A stretch of 25,145 nt of DNA from JAJTHY01 sp964458795. GTDB taxonomy: Bacteria > Pseudomonadota > Alphaproteobacteria > Rickettsiales > Midichloriaceae. Within the stretch, counting starts at the first letter, position 1; each line of letters opens with the position of its first letter. This document shows positions 8,261 to 15,551 of the stretch, in pieces. The DNA lies in the NCBI GenBank assembly GCA_964458795.1, contig CAYWJW010000021.1:1-25145 (forward strand), written 5' to 3'. The position numbers and the translations under genes are program-made. The notes below the pieces were generated by a model. It made no database searches. It was given only the letters and a program-made list of their open reading frames with translations, and was not told the DNA's origin.

Positions 8261-8746
8261 ATGAAGTCGAAGTTTTTAGTAAAATTAGCTGCAATTGCTA
8301 TTATAGGGTCCCTTGCAACAGGGTGTCTAAATGAATCTGGTGAAGTTAGCAAGCAAGGTCTAGTAGGTCTTACAGGCGCAGTAGCTGGTGGAGTTATTGG
8401 CTCTAACGTTGGTAAGGGTTCAGGTAGAACTGCTGCTATTATCGGTGGTACAGTTCTTGGTGGATTGCTTGGTAGCGAAGTTGGTAAATCATTGGATAAG
8501 GCTGATGTTGCTTACCATAACCGTACACAAACTCAAGCGCTAGAGTACAATCGTGTTGGTACAACATCTTCTTGGAGGAATCCAGATACTGGTGCGTCCG
8601 GTAGCATAACTCCAATCAGAACTTATGATAGTGGTGGTAGATATTGCCGTGAGTATAATCAAAATATTCAAGTTGGTGGTAAAACTGTAAGAGGGCATGG
8701 CACTGCTTGTCGTAATCCAGACGGAACCTGGGAAATTGTAAAATAA
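8261..8746 (+). CDS. 17 kDa surface antigen-like lipoprotein (glycine-zipper 2TM)
   Basis: A 161-residue outer-membrane lipoprotein of the rickettsial 17 kDa antigen family. Residues 1-21 form a lipoprotein signal ending in the lipobox LATGC, so Cys21 should be acylated. A glycine-zipper segment follows (GLTGAVAGGVIGSNVG and AAIIGGTVLGGLLGSEVG), the usual 2TM motif. The C-terminal domain has the family's RYCREYNQ and GTACRNPDGTWEIVK motifs with conserved cysteines. I choose the ATG at 8261 because it has a near-perfect GGAGGT seven bases upstream and gives an immediate signal peptide; an in-frame ATG at 8210 would bury it. An intrinsic terminator follows. The family is abundant and immunogenic in rickettsiae; its molecular role is unclear. 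Confidence 0.92.
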   Translation: MKSKFLVKLAAIAIIGSLATGCLNESGEVSKQGLVGLTGAVAGGVIGSNVGKGSGRTAAIIGGTVLGGLLGSEVGKSLDKADVAYHNRTQTQALEYNRVGTTSSWRNPDTGASGSITPIRTYDSGGRYCREYNQNIQVGGKTVRGHGTACRNPDGTWEIVK

Positions 8747-8752
8747 GCTTTG

Positions 8753-8779
8753 CGGGGAGATTATTCTCCCCGTTTTTTT
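8753..8779 (+). terminator. intrinsic terminator after the 17 kDa antigen gene
   Basis: A perfect 8-bp stem CGGGGAGA (8753-8760) / TCTCCCCG (8765-8772) with a TTAT loop is followed at once by seven T. It lies 6 bases after the stop codon and is the clearest terminator in the window. Confidence 0.9.
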
Positions 8780-8802
8780 ATAAATAATTTTTGGTAATAT
8801 AT

Positions 8803-9618
8803 ATGGACTCAACAAAACTGCTTGCTGGCAAGAATGGGCTTATTATGGGAGTAGCTAATGAGAAATCTATTGCTTCTGGAATTGCTGAGATGGCAGCAGG
8901 CTTTGGGGCAAATATATACTTTAGCTATCAATCTGATGCGCTTTACAAGCGTGTTGAGCCATTGGCCAAATCGTTAGGGTTTGAGAATAATCTTATAGAG
9001 TGCAATGTTGCGGATGAAAACGCTATTGAACATACCTTTGCTGAGCTAGCAAAGCGAATACCTAAGTTGGACTTTATAGTTCATTCAATCGGCTTTTCCG
9101 ATAAAAATGAACTTCGGGGCCGTTATGTTGATACATCGCGCGCCAATTTTCTAAACACTATGGATATTTCTTGCTATTCACTGACTAGAATTTGTAAAGC
9201 TGCGGAAGAGCTCATGAATGATGGTGGAAGCGTGCTTACACTAACTTACTATGGTTCTGAAAAAGCAATTCCTAACTATAATGTTATGGGAGTGGCTAAA
9301 GCCGCATTAGAAGCCAGCGTTCGCTATCTTGCTAATGATTTAGGGCCTAAAAATATAAGAGTAAATGCAATATCTGCAGGGGCAATTAGAACGCTAGCTT
9401 CTGCTGGAATTAGCGATTTCCGTGCTATGTTAAAAGCAGGTGAACGTGCTAACCCACTAAAACGCAACACCACGCTTGAAGATGTTGCAGGTGCTGCAAT
9501 GTTTTTACTAAGCGATTTAGGCTCAGGTACTACCGGAGAGATACTCCACGTGGACTGCGGCTTCCACGCAGTTGGTATGTCTATCGAAAGTGAAGCAGAG
9601 GATAAGGTGGCTGCTTAA
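8803..9618 (+). CDS. fabI: enoyl-[acyl-carrier-protein] reductase (NADH), FabI
   Basis: A 271-residue member of the short-chain dehydrogenase fold that catalyses the last reduction of type II fatty-acid elongation in the cytoplasm. The N-terminal nucleotide-binding region reads GLIMGVANEKSIASGIAE. The FabI active site is present as Tyr149 and Tyr159 with Lys166 in TYYGSEKAIPNYNVMGVAK, followed by NIRVNAISAGAIRTLA. The length suits FabI (about 260-275). An in-frame TTG at 8791 exists, but the ATG at 8803 gives the normal N-terminus. The gene lies 23 bases after the terminator and lacks an obvious promoter, so some read-through or a cryptic promoter is likely. Confidence 0.95.
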   Translation: MDSTKLLAGKNGLIMGVANEKSIASGIAEMAAGFGANIYFSYQSDALYKRVEPLAKSLGFENNLIECNVADENAIEHTFAELAKRIPKLDFIVHSIGFSDKNELRGRYVDTSRANFLNTMDISCYSLTRICKAAEELMNDGGSVLTLTYYGSEKAIPNYNVMGVAKAALEASVRYLANDLGPKNIRVNAISAGAIRTLASAGISDFRAMLKAGERANPLKRNTTLEDVAGAAMFLLSDLGSGTTGEILHVDCGFHAVGMSIESEAEDKVAA

Positions 9619-9642
9619 ACAAGTAGTTGATCTATAGTTATA

Positions 9643-10257
9643 TTACTCAATAGCTTTATTACCATCAACCATACTAAGATTTTTATCGAAGAACTCATTC
9701 AGTTTTTCTTTAGCTTTTTCAATGGTGCCGTATGGCTTAACTGGCACGGCATTCTGAACTATCACGCTATCATAAGGCCCGGAAAAAGCATAGACTTCCA
9801 AGAGCTCCTCTCTACCTTGTTCAGTATAGGACATTACTGCATTAGCCATTCCGATATCGTCTTTATTATTATAACTACCATCTAATATTTTAACGCTTTT
9901 ATTTTGCTTGCCTATAAGGCTTACAAAGTTTTCTAAAAGTTGTTTAGCCGATAATTTGCTACCAATAAAAGGAACCACAGTTATCATCTGAGACCATTGT
10001 TTAGGGTCCTTATCTGCTTTGGGAGTAAATTCCATGAGTCCAGATGGGTCCGATAGTTTCTTAAAGTTTTTTGGAATATTAACTGACAGGCTGATTTTTT
10101 TAGGTACATGTATAGGCAGTAGAAGGTTGATATCATAAGAACCATCTGTTGGTATTTCATCAAGCATTTTACCCACATCATTGCCAAGCGCTAAACAAGG
10201 TGACAAAAGTAGTGTTGCTAGTGTGATAATAATTTTTAGTTTCCGCATTTGTAGCAC
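9643..10257 (-). CDS. exported protein of unknown function
   Basis: A 204-residue protein with a clear Sec signal peptide. The positive start (MRKLK) is followed by the hydrophobic run IIITLATLLLSPCLALG, with cleavage likely after ALG. The mature part is predicted periplasmic or secreted and has no membrane helix. Recognisable blocks are SLSVNIPKNFKKLSDPSGLM, the WSQMITVVPF strand, and YTEQGREELLEVYAFSGPYD. I do not recognise the family. The start could be the first ATG (10257) or the ATG three codons later (10248). It is a single gene facing fabI tail to tail, with its own probable promoter. Confidence 0.75.
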   Translation of the reverse strand: MLQMRKLKIIITLATLLLSPCLALGNDVGKMLDEIPTDGSYDINLLLPIHVPKKISLSVNIPKNFKKLSDPSGLMEFTPKADKDPKQWSQMITVVPFIGSKLSAKQLLENFVSLIGKQNKSVKILDGSYNNKDDIGMANAVMSYTEQGREELLEVYAFSGPYDSVIVQNAVPVKPYGTIEKAKEKLNEFFDKNLSMVDGNKAIE

Positions 10258-10280
10258 TATTTCAAATATTTATAGTGAAA

Positions 10281-10309
10281 CTTATAAGAGCAATGTGCGC
10301 GGCCTGCAA
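10281..10309 (-). promoter_or_regulatory. putative promoter for the exported protein gene
   Basis: On the minus strand TTGCAG (10309-10304) and TATAAG (10286-10281) are separated by exactly 17 bases and lie about 25 bases before the first ATG. Pattern only. Confidence 0.5.
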
Positions 10310-10318
10310 GAGTTAAAT

Positions 10319-10351
10319 TACCAAGTCTCTTAATAATGAGACTTGGTATTA
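10319..10351. repeat. short palindrome sharing the MITE terminal sequence; possible terminator
   Basis: A perfect 11-bp stem TACCAAGTCTC (10319-10329) / GAGACTTGGTA (10338-10348) has an 8-base loop. It sits between the stop of the 47-residue ORF and the promoter of the exported protein gene. The right end, read on the minus strand, is TAATACCAAGTCTCAT. It differs by one base from the ends of the 162-bp palindrome at 15341-15502, so the two are probably related. It may stop transcription from the 47-residue ORF, although no U-run follows. Confidence 0.6.
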
Positions 10352-10355
10352 AACC

Positions 10356-10499
10356 TTAATCCTTAAATAGCAGGTAGTAAGCCACATAAAACCATGAAAA
10401 AAATCCATGTATAATGGCCCATAGTACAGATTTATTTTTATTGAAAGAAATTGCTATTGCAAGTGCAGTTCCAAAGGTAACGCCATAGCTTAGTATCAT
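10356..10499 (-). CDS. small 47-residue membrane protein
   Basis: A small ORF that opens MILSYGVTFGTALAIAISF, turns at the polar NKNKS, and continues WAIIHGFFSWFYVAYYLLF before the final KD. Two short hydrophobic segments around a basic turn suggest a membrane hairpin. The aromatic pattern WAIIHGxxxWxYVxYY resembles small hypothetical proteins I recall from many bacteria, in which a similar HGxxxWxYVIYY end recurs. That memory is the main reason to believe the ORF is real. The ATG follows TATAGGCTATAATT, a weak ribosome site. No function can be given. Confidence 0.6.
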   Translation of the reverse strand: MILSYGVTFGTALAIAISFNKNKSVLWAIIHGFFSWFYVAYYLLFKD

Positions 10500-10645
10500 A
10501 ATTATAGCCTATATAAATTATAACATAACTTATATGCTAGCCCACTATCTTTGTGGAAAGCAAGAAAAAATTTAAGAGGCGTAGTCATGGTTATTTGAAG
10601 TTCGCCACTAGAGCCTAAGTTATGGTGTTTCAACCACCAATGTCA

Positions 10646-11752
10646 TTACTGATTTAACCCAAAGGTAAACACATCCTCCTTATGTGCTTGGAGCTGGAGT
10701 ACTCTGCACGCAGATGTTGCAACTACTGCTAGGTTAAAAATTGAAGACAATCGATATCCTGATATTCCAGAAATTGACAGGTTAGTCGCTGAAACCACAG
10801 CTTGCATCATAAAAGTATATGGCAGAATTTCATTGTCCTCGGATATAACCGTCTTAAAACTTTGAAGGGATGTCTTAGTAAATTTTGTAAAATTATTGCT
10901 CTTGCGATAAACATTGTACATAATAGCACAGCATACAATGTTTATAACCGTAAGAGCTCCAAGACGTACTTCCTTGTTCTGGCCAGTTAATAATCCAATA
11001 CACAAGGAGCCAACAGTTTGCGCTACACACAAATGTAAAGGGGTAAGCTTACTGAGATAAGGATATAGGTTGTCGAATTTGGGCTCATTAAAACAATTCC
11101 TGAATTCCCCCAAAAGCTCCTCGGTAGAATTATAATGGCTATAGTGCCCATTGCGTAACAAAACATCAAAAGAGCTCTTTTGCTCGGCAGTCATGCTTTT
11201 CATTGTACTATCAAAATCTTTAAGCTTTCCATTGTTATCAGAGCCAATCTTAGTTTGAGCCGCAATGGCCTTTAGATATATATTTGTAAACGCTTTACTA
11301 GCTCCCAGTATACGAGCAATTATAAAGTCTGACATTATAGTGTGCTGGCATATCGGCTGGTTATCTGTCACCGGGCTACTGCAAAGCCAAAAAGCATCAT
11401 AATTAATTAGTTTAACTGCAATACGAACACTACCGCAGTCAACGGATGGGTTTTTAAATTTTTCACAAAAATGCTCATACCAGAAAGCATCGCTTTGACC
11501 GCGGGTATTGTCTACATCTATAAACTTCTTTAGCCCATCATTTTCATAATATAATCCATCCCAAAACGTTGTATGCACATTTGTAAAATGAGGTTGAGCC
11601 TTGAGGAAGTGTTCAATAAGCGTTTTTATCATAAGTGGAGAAACCCTTATATGCTCTGCAGTAGAGAAGTAATTTTCAATATCACTATATGCAGGTATAT
11701 TTGCGAACTCCTCTATTACAGATCGTGCAAGCCATATTTTATCGCCTTTCAT
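10646..11752 (-). CDS. unrecognised membrane-anchored protein
   Basis: A 368-residue product that I do not recognise. I start it at the ATG at 11752 (MKGDKIWLARSVIEEF) because the longer reading begins with TTG at 11794 and has no better ribosome site. Residues 1-230 are soluble-looking and rich in aromatics and histidine (FWDGLYYEND, SDAFWYEHFCEKF). The last 130 residues carry about four hydrophobic stretches: LHLCVAQTVGSLCIGLL, ALTVINIVCCAIMYNVY, YTFMMQAVVSATNLSISG and IFNLAVVATSACRVLQL. This suggests a cytosolic head and a membrane tail. There are no repeats or enzyme motifs. It is monocistronic and probably lineage-specific. The 10500-10645 spacer after it holds nothing else that I can support. 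Confidence 0.65.
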   Translation of the reverse strand: MKGDKIWLARSVIEEFANIPAYSDIENYFSTAEHIRVSPLMIKTLIEHFLKAQPHFTNVHTTFWDGLYYENDGLKKFIDVDNTRGQSDAFWYEHFCEKFKNPSVDCGSVRIAVKLINYDAFWLCSSPVTDNQPICQHTIMSDFIIARILGASKAFTNIYLKAIAAQTKIGSDNNGKLKDFDSTMKSMTAEQKSSFDVLLRNGHYSHYNSTEELLGEFRNCFNEPKFDNLYPYLSKLTPLHLCVAQTVGSLCIGLLTGQNKEVRLGALTVINIVCCAIMYNVYRKSNNFTKFTKTSLQSFKTVISEDNEILPYTFMMQAVVSATNLSISGISGYRLSSIFNLAVVATSACRVLQLQAHKEDVFTFGLNQ

Positions 11753-11930
11753 AAAGACTACCAATTGTTTTATTTGGAGAAAACCGTAATGCAATTTATG
11801 CGAAGAAGCAACCTAACTTCTTATGTAAAAATATTTTAAGCAGGGACTTCCATTGGCAAAAATGGTGGAGTATACTAATAAATATAAGATAGAAGAATTG
11901 TGCTTCAGCTCTTGAAAACTTTATTCTCTT

Positions 11931-12041
11931 CCCTAATGAGATCCTCACGTCGCCTGCGGCTCCTCAGGATGACGGAGGCTCGGTGTTTCCAGGGTTTTGT
12001 CATCCTGAGGAACGAAGTGACGTGAGGATCTCGTTAGAGGG
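11931..12041. repeat. REP-like palindromic repeat of about 110 bp
   Basis: The outer arms GAGATCCTCACGTC (11938-11951) and GACGTGAGGATCTC (12019-12032) are perfect inverted 14-mers, with weaker pairing outside them. An inner pair TCCTCAGGATGAC (11961-11973) / GTCATCCTGAGGA (11999-12011) forms a second stem. The GTCATCCTGAGG and GACGTGAGGATCT words are widespread intergenic repeats in Rickettsiales and other bacteria. The rest of the gene-free 11753-12297 stretch holds only the direct repeat and promoter listed separately. Confidence 0.8.
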
Positions 12042-12100
12042 TTGAAAAAAGCTGAAAAGAATTCATGTATGATAAACCTTCAACCTAGATAATTTCCTGT

Positions 12101-12154
12101 TTCCACCTGTTATTAAAAAATAAAACCCAGGAAAAATGCGCCTTCCACCTGTTA
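12101..12154 (+). repeat. short direct repeat TTCCACCTGTTA, two copies
   Basis: The 12-mer TTCCACCTGTTA occurs at 12101-12112 and again at 12143-12154, 42 bases apart (about four helical turns), roughly 65 bases upstream of the predicted -10 of the patatin-like gene. A further partial CTTCCACAC occurs at about 12239-12247. It could be a binding site for a regulator or a small local duplication. Confidence 0.45.
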
Positions 12155-12192
12155 AAATATGTGAAAAATTTCTTTAAAAATACTTGGTTTCC

Positions 12193-12222
12193 ATGCCAAT
12201 TTTATACCGTCTTAGCTATAAT
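12193..12222 (+). promoter_or_regulatory. putative promoter for the patatin-like gene
   Basis: ATGCCA (12193-12198) and a perfect TATAAT (12217-12222) have an 18-base spacer and lie 75 bases before the ATG at 12298. The gene has a good AAGGAAG ribosome site. Pattern only. Confidence 0.45.
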
Positions 12223-12297
12223 AAATTTACCTGCGGTACTTCCACACGCATTTCTTTTACGGTACAATGTGGGAAAAATTAAAAGGAAGTACTTTTT

Positions 12298-13221
12298 ATG
12301 AAGCTAAAAATAATATTTTTCCCAATTATCATTATGTTAAATATCACTGCTTGTGCAGTAGCGTTAAAGGATTCAAATGAACTAGAAGCTACACCCCCAC
12401 CACCGCGCAAAATAGAGAATGTCAATGTAGCCTTAGTGTTGGGAGGCGGTGGTGCGCGCGGCATTGCCCATCTTGGGGTTTTAGAGGTGCTAGAGGAATA
12501 TAATATACCTATAGATCTAATAGTCGGTACCAGTGCCGGTAGCGTGGTAGGAGCTATGTATGCTGATTGTAAAGACCATAAAACACTTTATAAGAAACTC
12601 ATTGATTTAAAGACATGGGACTTGCTTGATTTATCACTTAGTGATTCTCTACTATTCTTTAGCGATCTCAAAGGTCCAGTGCAAGGTTACTATCTAGAAG
12701 AGTTCATCGATAAAAACATGTGTATAAAAGATATAGAGAAGTTAAAGATTCCATTTGTTGCTGTTGCAACCGATATAGAAAGTGAAAAACCTTATGTTTT
12801 TGAAAGTGGATCAGTAGCTGTTGCCGTACATGCATCATCCGCTATACCGCCAGTATTTACGCCGGTTAAGGCCTATGGCAAATTACTGGTGGATGGTGGT
12901 GTTATTGAAGCAGTACCAGTGCAAATAGCAAGAAGATATAACCCCAAAGTAGTGATCGCAGTTGATATTTCTACCAACGGAGGTGGATTTGAACTTAATA
13001 ACATGATGGATATCGTAAGCAAGTCCATGTCAATTTCATTTTATGCTATGTCAAAGATGCAATCTACTAAAGCAGATGTGGTGATACATCCTAATTTAAC
13101 TGACCATGGTCTATTTGATGATACCAACAATTATAAGGTTTACCAACAGGGGAAAAATGCCGCTCTTAGAAAGTTACCGGAAATCATAGCGGAGCTACGT
13201 CGCAAAAAAATAATTAATTGA
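12298..13221 (+). CDS. patatin-like phospholipase, predicted lipoprotein
   Basis: A 307-residue patatin/RssA-type acyl hydrolase. The N-terminus is a lipoprotein signal with lipobox ITAC and acylatable Cys19, followed by a proline-rich linker (PPPPR). The catalytic domain has the oxyanion loop GGGGARGIAH (49-58), the nucleophile elbow GTSAG with Ser79, and the DGG motif with catalytic Asp199 (VDGGVIEAVP). Both dyad residues are intact, so activity on phospholipid or lysophospholipid is expected. Rickettsial patatins act on host membranes, but lipidation here suggests attachment to the cell envelope. The gene is preceded by an AAGGAAG ribosome site and is separate from the DMT pair by 144 bases. 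Confidence 0.92.
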   Translation: MKLKIIFFPIIIMLNITACAVALKDSNELEATPPPPRKIENVNVALVLGGGGARGIAHLGVLEVLEEYNIPIDLIVGTSAGSVVGAMYADCKDHKTLYKKLIDLKTWDLLDLSLSDSLLFFSDLKGPVQGYYLEEFIDKNMCIKDIEKLKIPFVAVATDIESEKPYVFESGSVAVAVHASSAIPPVFTPVKAYGKLLVDGGVIEAVPVQIARRYNPKVVIAVDISTNGGGFELNNMMDIVSKSMSISFYAMSKMQSTKADVVIHPNLTDHGLFDDTNNYKVYQQGKNAALRKLPEIIAELRRKKIIN

Positions 13222-13365
13222 CTTGTGAGATAGAAAAATCTCTAGTAAAATCCGCTTGAAAGTTGAGAGTAAAATGATGAAAAATAAGTGTTTAAAAATA
13301 AATATTCAAGTAACTAGAATCGTCTGTATGGCGCATAAAAGCGCATTCTCCGTTTGGAGGCTTAG

Positions 13366-14403
13366 ATGACAATGCAACAAGGTTTGCATCAACCTGATCA
13401 CAAAACCATAATAGGTATATTGTTCATGTTGCTTAACGCTGCAGCTATCTCACTGGTATATGCAGTCTCTAAGGAACTTACTAAGGAAATAAGCTCTAAC
13501 TTAGCAGTTTTCCTTTATAAGTTCTCAATTCTAATTTGCATTCTTCCTTGGTGCTTTAAAGATGGCATAGCAAGTATGAAAACTAACCGAATATTATTGC
13601 ATGCATCGCGTGGCTTTTTGAGTGTTGGTGGTTCACTATCGCTATTTTATGCAATCAAACATATTGAACTAGCTGATATCACAGCTATAGGCTATATAGA
13701 GCAAGTTGTTCTCGTGATTATCGGCATTTTTTATTTCAAAGAAGAAGCTACGCTTGCAAAAGCAATCGGGGTAATACTTAGCTTTGCTGGTGCTATTTTA
13801 GTTGTGAATCCTGATCTTTTAGATTTTGGTGCAGTAGATTCGCCTAAGCTTTTTAGCAACGTCAATCCTTATTATATCTTTGTGTTTATGTCCATTGGCT
13901 TTTGGGCAAGTAACTGCACGGTTATAAAAGTGCTTGGCAAAACCGAAAAAACTAAAGTACAGCTGTTCTATGTACTTCTATTCTCTTCACTCATCGCATG
14001 TCCACTTGCATTTATGAAGTGGGATACTTTTGCGACAATTGGAGTTATACATCTTAGATATCCAAATGAATTTATACCATTTGATGACTTAGGATTAAAA
14101 CTTGAGCACATCAAATTTTTAGTACTGCTTGCAATTGGTTATTTTACGCATAGTATTGCATTCTTCAAGGCTTTAAAATATGCTGATCTTTCTACGGTTG
14201 TTCCTTTTGACTATAGTAGATTAGTGTTTGCCGGGATTTTGGGTCTTCTATTGTTTGGAGAAGTTCCAGAGTTCGGTTCGGTTATTGGGTATGTATTGAT
14301 AGTTGTATCAGGCATATACCTAATTAGATCGGAAGCAAAACGACGTAAGAAACTAAAAGAATCCCAAATTAAAGAATTAGAGTCTGAATATGAGCACTCC
14401 TGA
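13366..14403 (+). CDS. EamA/DMT-family transporter, first of tandem pair
   Basis: Inner-membrane permease of 345 residues with about ten helices in two EamA repeats. FLYKFSILICILPWCF, HASRGFLSVGGSLSLFYAI and VVPFDYSRLVFAGILG are shared almost residue for residue with the next gene. Compared with that paralogue it has two extra loops, one after NPDLLDFG and one around RYPNEFIPFDDLGL. The C-terminal tail ends in ELESEYE, similar to its neighbour's ELEAEYE. The ATG at 13366 has an ideal TTGGAGG ribosome site. It overlaps the next ORF by 14 bases. Substrate unknown; a metabolite taken from the host is plausible. Confidence 0.92.
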   Translation: MTMQQGLHQPDHKTIIGILFMLLNAAAISLVYAVSKELTKEISSNLAVFLYKFSILICILPWCFKDGIASMKTNRILLHASRGFLSVGGSLSLFYAIKHIELADITAIGYIEQVVLVIIGIFYFKEEATLAKAIGVILSFAGAILVVNPDLLDFGAVDSPKLFSNVNPYYIFVFMSIGFWASNCTVIKVLGKTEKTKVQLFYVLLFSSLIACPLAFMKWDTFATIGVIHLRYPNEFIPFDDLGLKLEHIKFLVLLAIGYFTHSIAFFKALKYADLSTVVPFDYSRLVFAGILGLLLFGEVPEFGSVIGYVLIVVSGIYLIRSEAKRRKKLKESQIKELESEYEHS

Positions 14404-15337
14404 CATAGCTATTAAATCACGATACAAACCTAGTAAATCACTTTCTGGCATATTGCTTATGGTACTGCATGCTATTTGTATGTCAATTTTGTATGTGCTA
14501 TCCAAAAACTTAACGCAGGTATTGCATCCATTCCAGGTAGCATTTCTATACAAGTTCACTATTTTGTTAGCAATATCTCCGTGGTGCTTTTGGGGTGATT
14601 TTAGAAAGAATATGAAAACCAAGAGAATTGGCATGCATGTAGCACGTGGTACATTCAGCTTGCTTGGAACTGTATGCTTCTTTATCGCAGTCTCTAATCT
14701 ACCGGTATCAAATGCGGCGGCTATAACCTATCTTGACCATATATTGGTTATACTTATAGGCATTCTTTATTTCAAAGAAAGGCTCACTAAAGCAAAATCA
14801 TTTATGATATTATTAAGCCTAGTTGGAGCTATGTTGATTGTTAAACCTGGATTTGTTAACTTTAATAAATACTATGTATTCTTATTTCTAGCACTTGCTT
14901 TTTGGGCGCTTAACTGCACAACCATAAAGATGCTAGGAAGTACAGAGCGTACTAAGGCGCAACTTTTTTATATGATGTTATTTTCATCGATGTTTTCATT
15001 GCCATTTGCACTTTATGAGTGGAAAACCTTAGAGCTATGGCACCTTAAGTATATCTTTGGTATCGCTTTATGTTATCTAATTCATTCAATAGCTTTCTTT
15101 AAGGCATTTAAGTTTGCAGACATGACTACCGTGATGCCTTTTGACTATACACGTTTAGTGTTTACAGGCATTCTGGGTTATGTAGTGCTTATGGAAGTGC
15201 CTGATGAATATTCTATAATGGGCTATGGATTGATAATCATTGGTGGCTTAATATCAATTTTCTATGAGACTAGAAAACATAAAAAATTGAGCGAGAATAA
15301 AAAGGTTGAGCTTGAGGCTGAGTATGAACAGATTTAA
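14390..15337 (+). CDS. EamA/DMT-family transporter, second of tandem pair
   Basis: Permease of 315 residues, a tandem paralogue of the gene before it. Shared blocks include FLYKFTILLAISPWCF, HVARGTFSLLGTVCFFIAV, SIAFFKAFKFADMTTVMPFD and YTRLVFTGILGYV. The ATG at 14390 lies inside the end of the previous ORF, so translation is probably coupled. A large hairpin within the palindrome starting four bases after the stop could end transcription. The pair arose by local duplication; whether the two form a heterodimer or carry different substrates cannot be told. Confidence 0.92.
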   Translation: MSTPDIAIKSRYKPSKSLSGILLMVLHAICMSILYVLSKNLTQVLHPFQVAFLYKFTILLAISPWCFWGDFRKNMKTKRIGMHVARGTFSLLGTVCFFIAVSNLPVSNAAAITYLDHILVILIGILYFKERLTKAKSFMILLSLVGAMLIVKPGFVNFNKYYVFLFLALAFWALNCTTIKMLGSTERTKAQLFYMMLFSSMFSLPFALYEWKTLELWHLKYIFGIALCYLIHSIAFFKAFKFADMTTVMPFDYTRLVFTGILGYVVLMEVPDEYSIMGYGLIIIGGLISIFYETRKHKKLSENKKVELEAEYEQI

Positions 15338-15340
15338 TGT

Positions 15341-15502
15341 TAATACCAAATCTCATATTTAATGGGCATATGCGCTTAAATTTGCAAAGAGATATGAAGA
15401 GAAAAAAGTCCTATAATATAGATATATTATAGACTTTTTTATCGATATAGCTCTTGCAAAGGTAAGATGTAGATGCTCTATTAAATATGAGATTTGGTAT
15501 TA
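15341..15502. mobile_element. 162-bp MITE-like palindromic element
   Basis: Perfect 23-bp terminal inverted repeats lie at 15341-15363 and 15480-15502 (ends TAATACCAAATCTCAT...). Nearly the whole interior is also an imperfect palindrome: tttgcaaagagatat (15381-15395) pairs with atatagctcttgcaaa (15445-15460). The centre is a hairpin with AAAAAAGTC (15402-15410) / GACTTTTTT (15432-15440) and TATAATATA / TATATTATA, one bulged C and a 2-base loop. The ends begin TA-ATACC, which fits a TA target duplication, but this cannot be proven without an empty site. It contains no ORF. The central hairpin with its T-run could terminate the DMT transcript. Confidence 0.75.
15402..15440 (+). terminator. probable bidirectional terminator in the centre of the palindrome
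   Basis: An 18-bp stem with one bulged base and a 2-base loop, carrying six A at its left base and six T at its right base. It lies about 65 bases after the DMT stop and before the five-gene operon. Shape fits an intrinsic terminator in either direction; it may equally be just the core of the repeat. Confidence 0.5.
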
Positions 15503-15551
15503 TATATGCGGAGATTTGAACTTTGATTGATTGGAGGGTGAAAAAATTACA

